A stretch of DNA of 64,000 nucleotides from Galbitalea soli (GTDB taxonomy: Bacteria; Actinomycetota; Actinomycetes; Actinomycetales; Microbacteriaceae): positions 992,001-1,056,000 of the forward strand of contig NZ_JAAGWZ010000001.1 in assembly GCF_010686725.1 (NCBI RefSeq). The letters are read 5' to 3'. The notes under the pieces were generated by a model. That model was not told the origin of the DNA. It worked only from the letters and a program-made list of their open reading frames with translations, and ran no database searches. The translations under genes were made by a program, and so were the position numbers. Positions 62,657 through 64,000 of the stretch are shown here, one piece after another; the first letter of the stretch is position 1, and each line of letters starts with the position of its first letter.

Positions 62657-63955
62657 TCAGTCGATCGAGCGCAGTTCCAGCTCGCTCGCCTCGGTCGTCG
62701 CCGAGGTCACGAAGGCGAATCGCCCGAAGCCCGCGGCGCGGAGCTGATCCAGTTGCGCGCGCTGATTGCGGGTGCGTTTCTCCAGGCGCACACGCGAACC
62801 ACCAGCGACCAGCGCGGCCTTGAGCCGTGCCAACTGCGAGGGCTGAACGTCGATGTCGTAGATGAGGGCGATCTGGTCCTCGTCGTCTCCGTCGCGCAGC
62901 GCGACGAGATCGATGAGTCGCTCGAAGCCGAGCGAGAAGCCGACCGCGGGCACCTCGGTGCCGAGGAAGCGACCGATCATCCCGTCGTAGCGCCCGCCGC
63001 CCGCGAGCGAGTATCCGAAGTCCGGGTGCGCCACCTCGAAGATCGTGCCCGTGTAGTAGCCCATGCCGCGCACGAGATAGGGGTCGAACTGGAGGAGCCG
63101 ACGGTCGACCCCCGCCGCCTCGACGGCGTCGCCGAGACTGACGAGGTGCTCGACCGCCGCCTCGTCGACGCCCGCCGGCAGTTCCCGACGGATCGCGCGC
63201 TCGCCGTAGGCGACGAACTCGAGCGTGCGCGGGCGGGTGAGGAACGCCTCCAGCGCGTCGACCGCTCGCGGAACGCCGTCCTCCTCCGCGAACGGGCTCG
63301 ATCGCAGCTCGGCGACCACGCCCGCCGCCTCGATCTTGTCGAGCTTGTCGAGGGTGATGAGAACGGCGGCGTGCACCGCGGCGGGGAATCCGAACGCCTC
63401 GAGCATGCTCGTGAGCAGCCGACGATCGCCCACGCGGATCGTGCAGCCCTCGAGACCGAGGGCTGCGAGCGTGTCGACGGCCGCGACGATGAGCTCGACC
63501 TCGGCGAGCTGACCCGGCTCGCCGATGATGTCGATGTCGCACTGCACGAACTGGCGGTAGCGCCCCTTCTGCGGTCGCTCCGCCCGCCACACCGGCGCCA
63601 TCTGGATGGCGCGGAAGACCGGCGGGAGCTCGGCGCGGTGCGAGGCATAGAACCGCGCGAGCGGCACGGTGAGGTCGAAACGGAGACCCAGATCGGCGAG
63701 GTCAAGCGCGTCGGTCGCCCGCGCGAAGTCCTCCTGGGTGAGACCGCGCTTCAGGATGCCGAACGCCAGCTTCTCGTTGTCTCCCCCCAGCCCCGCGTGC
63801 AGACGGGCGCTGTCTTCGACCACCGGGGTCTCGATCTCGTCGAAGCCGTGGGCGCGGAAGGTGTGGCGGATCACGCCGAGCACCCGCTCCCGCCGGGCCT
63901 TGTCGGCGGGAAGGAAGTCGCGCATCCCGCGCGGGGGGTTCACCTGGCTAGCCAC
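62657..63955 (-). CDS. hisS: histidyl-tRNA synthetase
   Basis: A 432-residue class II synthetase. Motif 2 is MAPVWRAERPQKGRYRQFVQ, the histidine-binding stretch LVRGMGYYTGTIFEV and motif 3 VGFSLGFERLIDL; an anticodon-binding domain closes the protein. GTG 63955 gives MASQVNPPRGMRDFLPADK; GTG 63943 is an alternative that avoids overlap with the upstream gene. Confidence 0.95.
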   Translation of the reverse strand: MASQVNPPRGMRDFLPADKARRERVLGVIRHTFRAHGFDEIETPVVEDSARLHAGLGGDNEKLAFGILKRGLTQEDFARATDALDLADLGLRFDLTVPLARFYASHRAELPPVFRAIQMAPVWRAERPQKGRYRQFVQCDIDIIGEPGQLAEVELIVAAVDTLAALGLEGCTIRVGDRRLLTSMLEAFGFPAAVHAAVLITLDKLDKIEAAGVVAELRSSPFAEEDGVPRAVDALEAFLTRPRTLEFVAYGERAIRRELPAGVDEAAVEHLVSLGDAVEAAGVDRRLLQFDPYLVRGMGYYTGTIFEVAHPDFGYSLAGGGRYDGMIGRFLGTEVPAVGFSLGFERLIDLVALRDGDDEDQIALIYDIDVQPSQLARLKAALVAGGSRVRLEKRTRNQRAQLDQLRAAGFGRFAFVTSATTEASELELRSID

Positions 63956-64000
63956 CCGACGATTGTTCCACGAGCGGGCGACCCAGCAGTCTCTCGAGCC
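63948..64000 (-). CDS. possible 3' end of an unidentified gene
   Basis: A minus-strand frame enters from outside the window and stops at TAG 63948-63950, encoding the visible tail LERLLGRPLVEQSSGG. It would overlap the hisS start by 8 bases, an arrangement common elsewhere in this window. Too short to identify. Confidence 0.3.
   Translation of the reverse strand, partial: LERLLGRPLVEQSSGG

Overview
The window is very GC-rich DNA (roughly 70% by eye) from a high-GC Gram-positive bacterium, most likely an actinobacterium of the family Microbacteriaceae. The pointers are a mycothiol S-conjugate amidase beside a DUF4307 protein, DUF4245 next to xseAB, the eno / FtsB-like / DUF501 order, many GTG and TTG starts with 4-base overlaps, and several promoters whose -10 box lies 5-7 bases before the start codon (leaderless genes). 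Nearly everything is chromosomal housekeeping. No prophage, CRISPR array or intact insertion sequence was seen.

Layout. 1-6000: the end of a DnaQ-like exonuclease gene, an acylating methylmalonate-semialdehyde dehydrogenase, RmuC, a VOC protein, and divergent glpX and fba. 6000-9200: a sensor kinase without a response regulator, a possibly degenerate kinase-like membrane partner, and a small membrane protein coupled to ispH. 10300-15600: xseA, xseB, a DUF4245 protein, carbonic anhydrase, fumC and a 2-oxoglutarate-type oxygenase. 15600-26400: an orphan prepilin peptidase, an MFS carrier, a PIN-PhoH ATPase with a palindrome-rich leader, a class V aminotransferase coupled to a cis-prenyltransferase, hemolysin III, mca, greA, ilvA and an AI-2E-type permease.

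26400-32600 is a probable phosphonate (2-aminoethylphosphonate-like) uptake and breakdown locus. A flavin oxidase and a four-gene ABC importer lie on the minus strand, and a phosphonatase-like HAD hydrolase diverges from them. No 2-aminoethylphosphonate transaminase is present, so the oxidase may supply the aldehyde. 32600-37600 holds a YcaQ-type DNA glycosylase, the htpX/lemA pair separated by four 16-bp tandem repeats, an ABC-2 exporter and apt. 37600-41600 is an overlapping operon of an MFS symporter, a PLP amino acid deaminase/aldolase-like protein and a sugar-lactone oxidase; its substrate is unknown. 41700-43500 has a crcB pair, a universal stress protein and a small membrane protein.

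43600-55500 is a complete-looking nitrate assimilation island: narK, an assimilatory nitrate reductase and its flavoprotein partner on one strand; nirB, cobA, an NnaR-like HemD/winged-helix regulator and a mobA-like gene on the other; and nirD plus a siroheme chelatase diverging from nirB. Three upstream regions carry spaced GTnAC/GAAAC or TGAC elements that resemble GlnR-type binding sites.

55500-56850 is the only stretch that looks foreign: a lower-GC DUF3800 gene, a hairpin plus short frame resembling the right end of an IS200/IS605-type element, and a tRNA with a UAA anticodon but a short variable loop. 56900-64000 returns to the conserved core: a type II NADH dehydrogenase with an Ala/Pro/Lys-rich tail, a mycosin-like subtilase, a DUF501 protein, an FtsB/DivIC-like protein, enolase, a GNAT protein and histidyl-tRNA synthetase.
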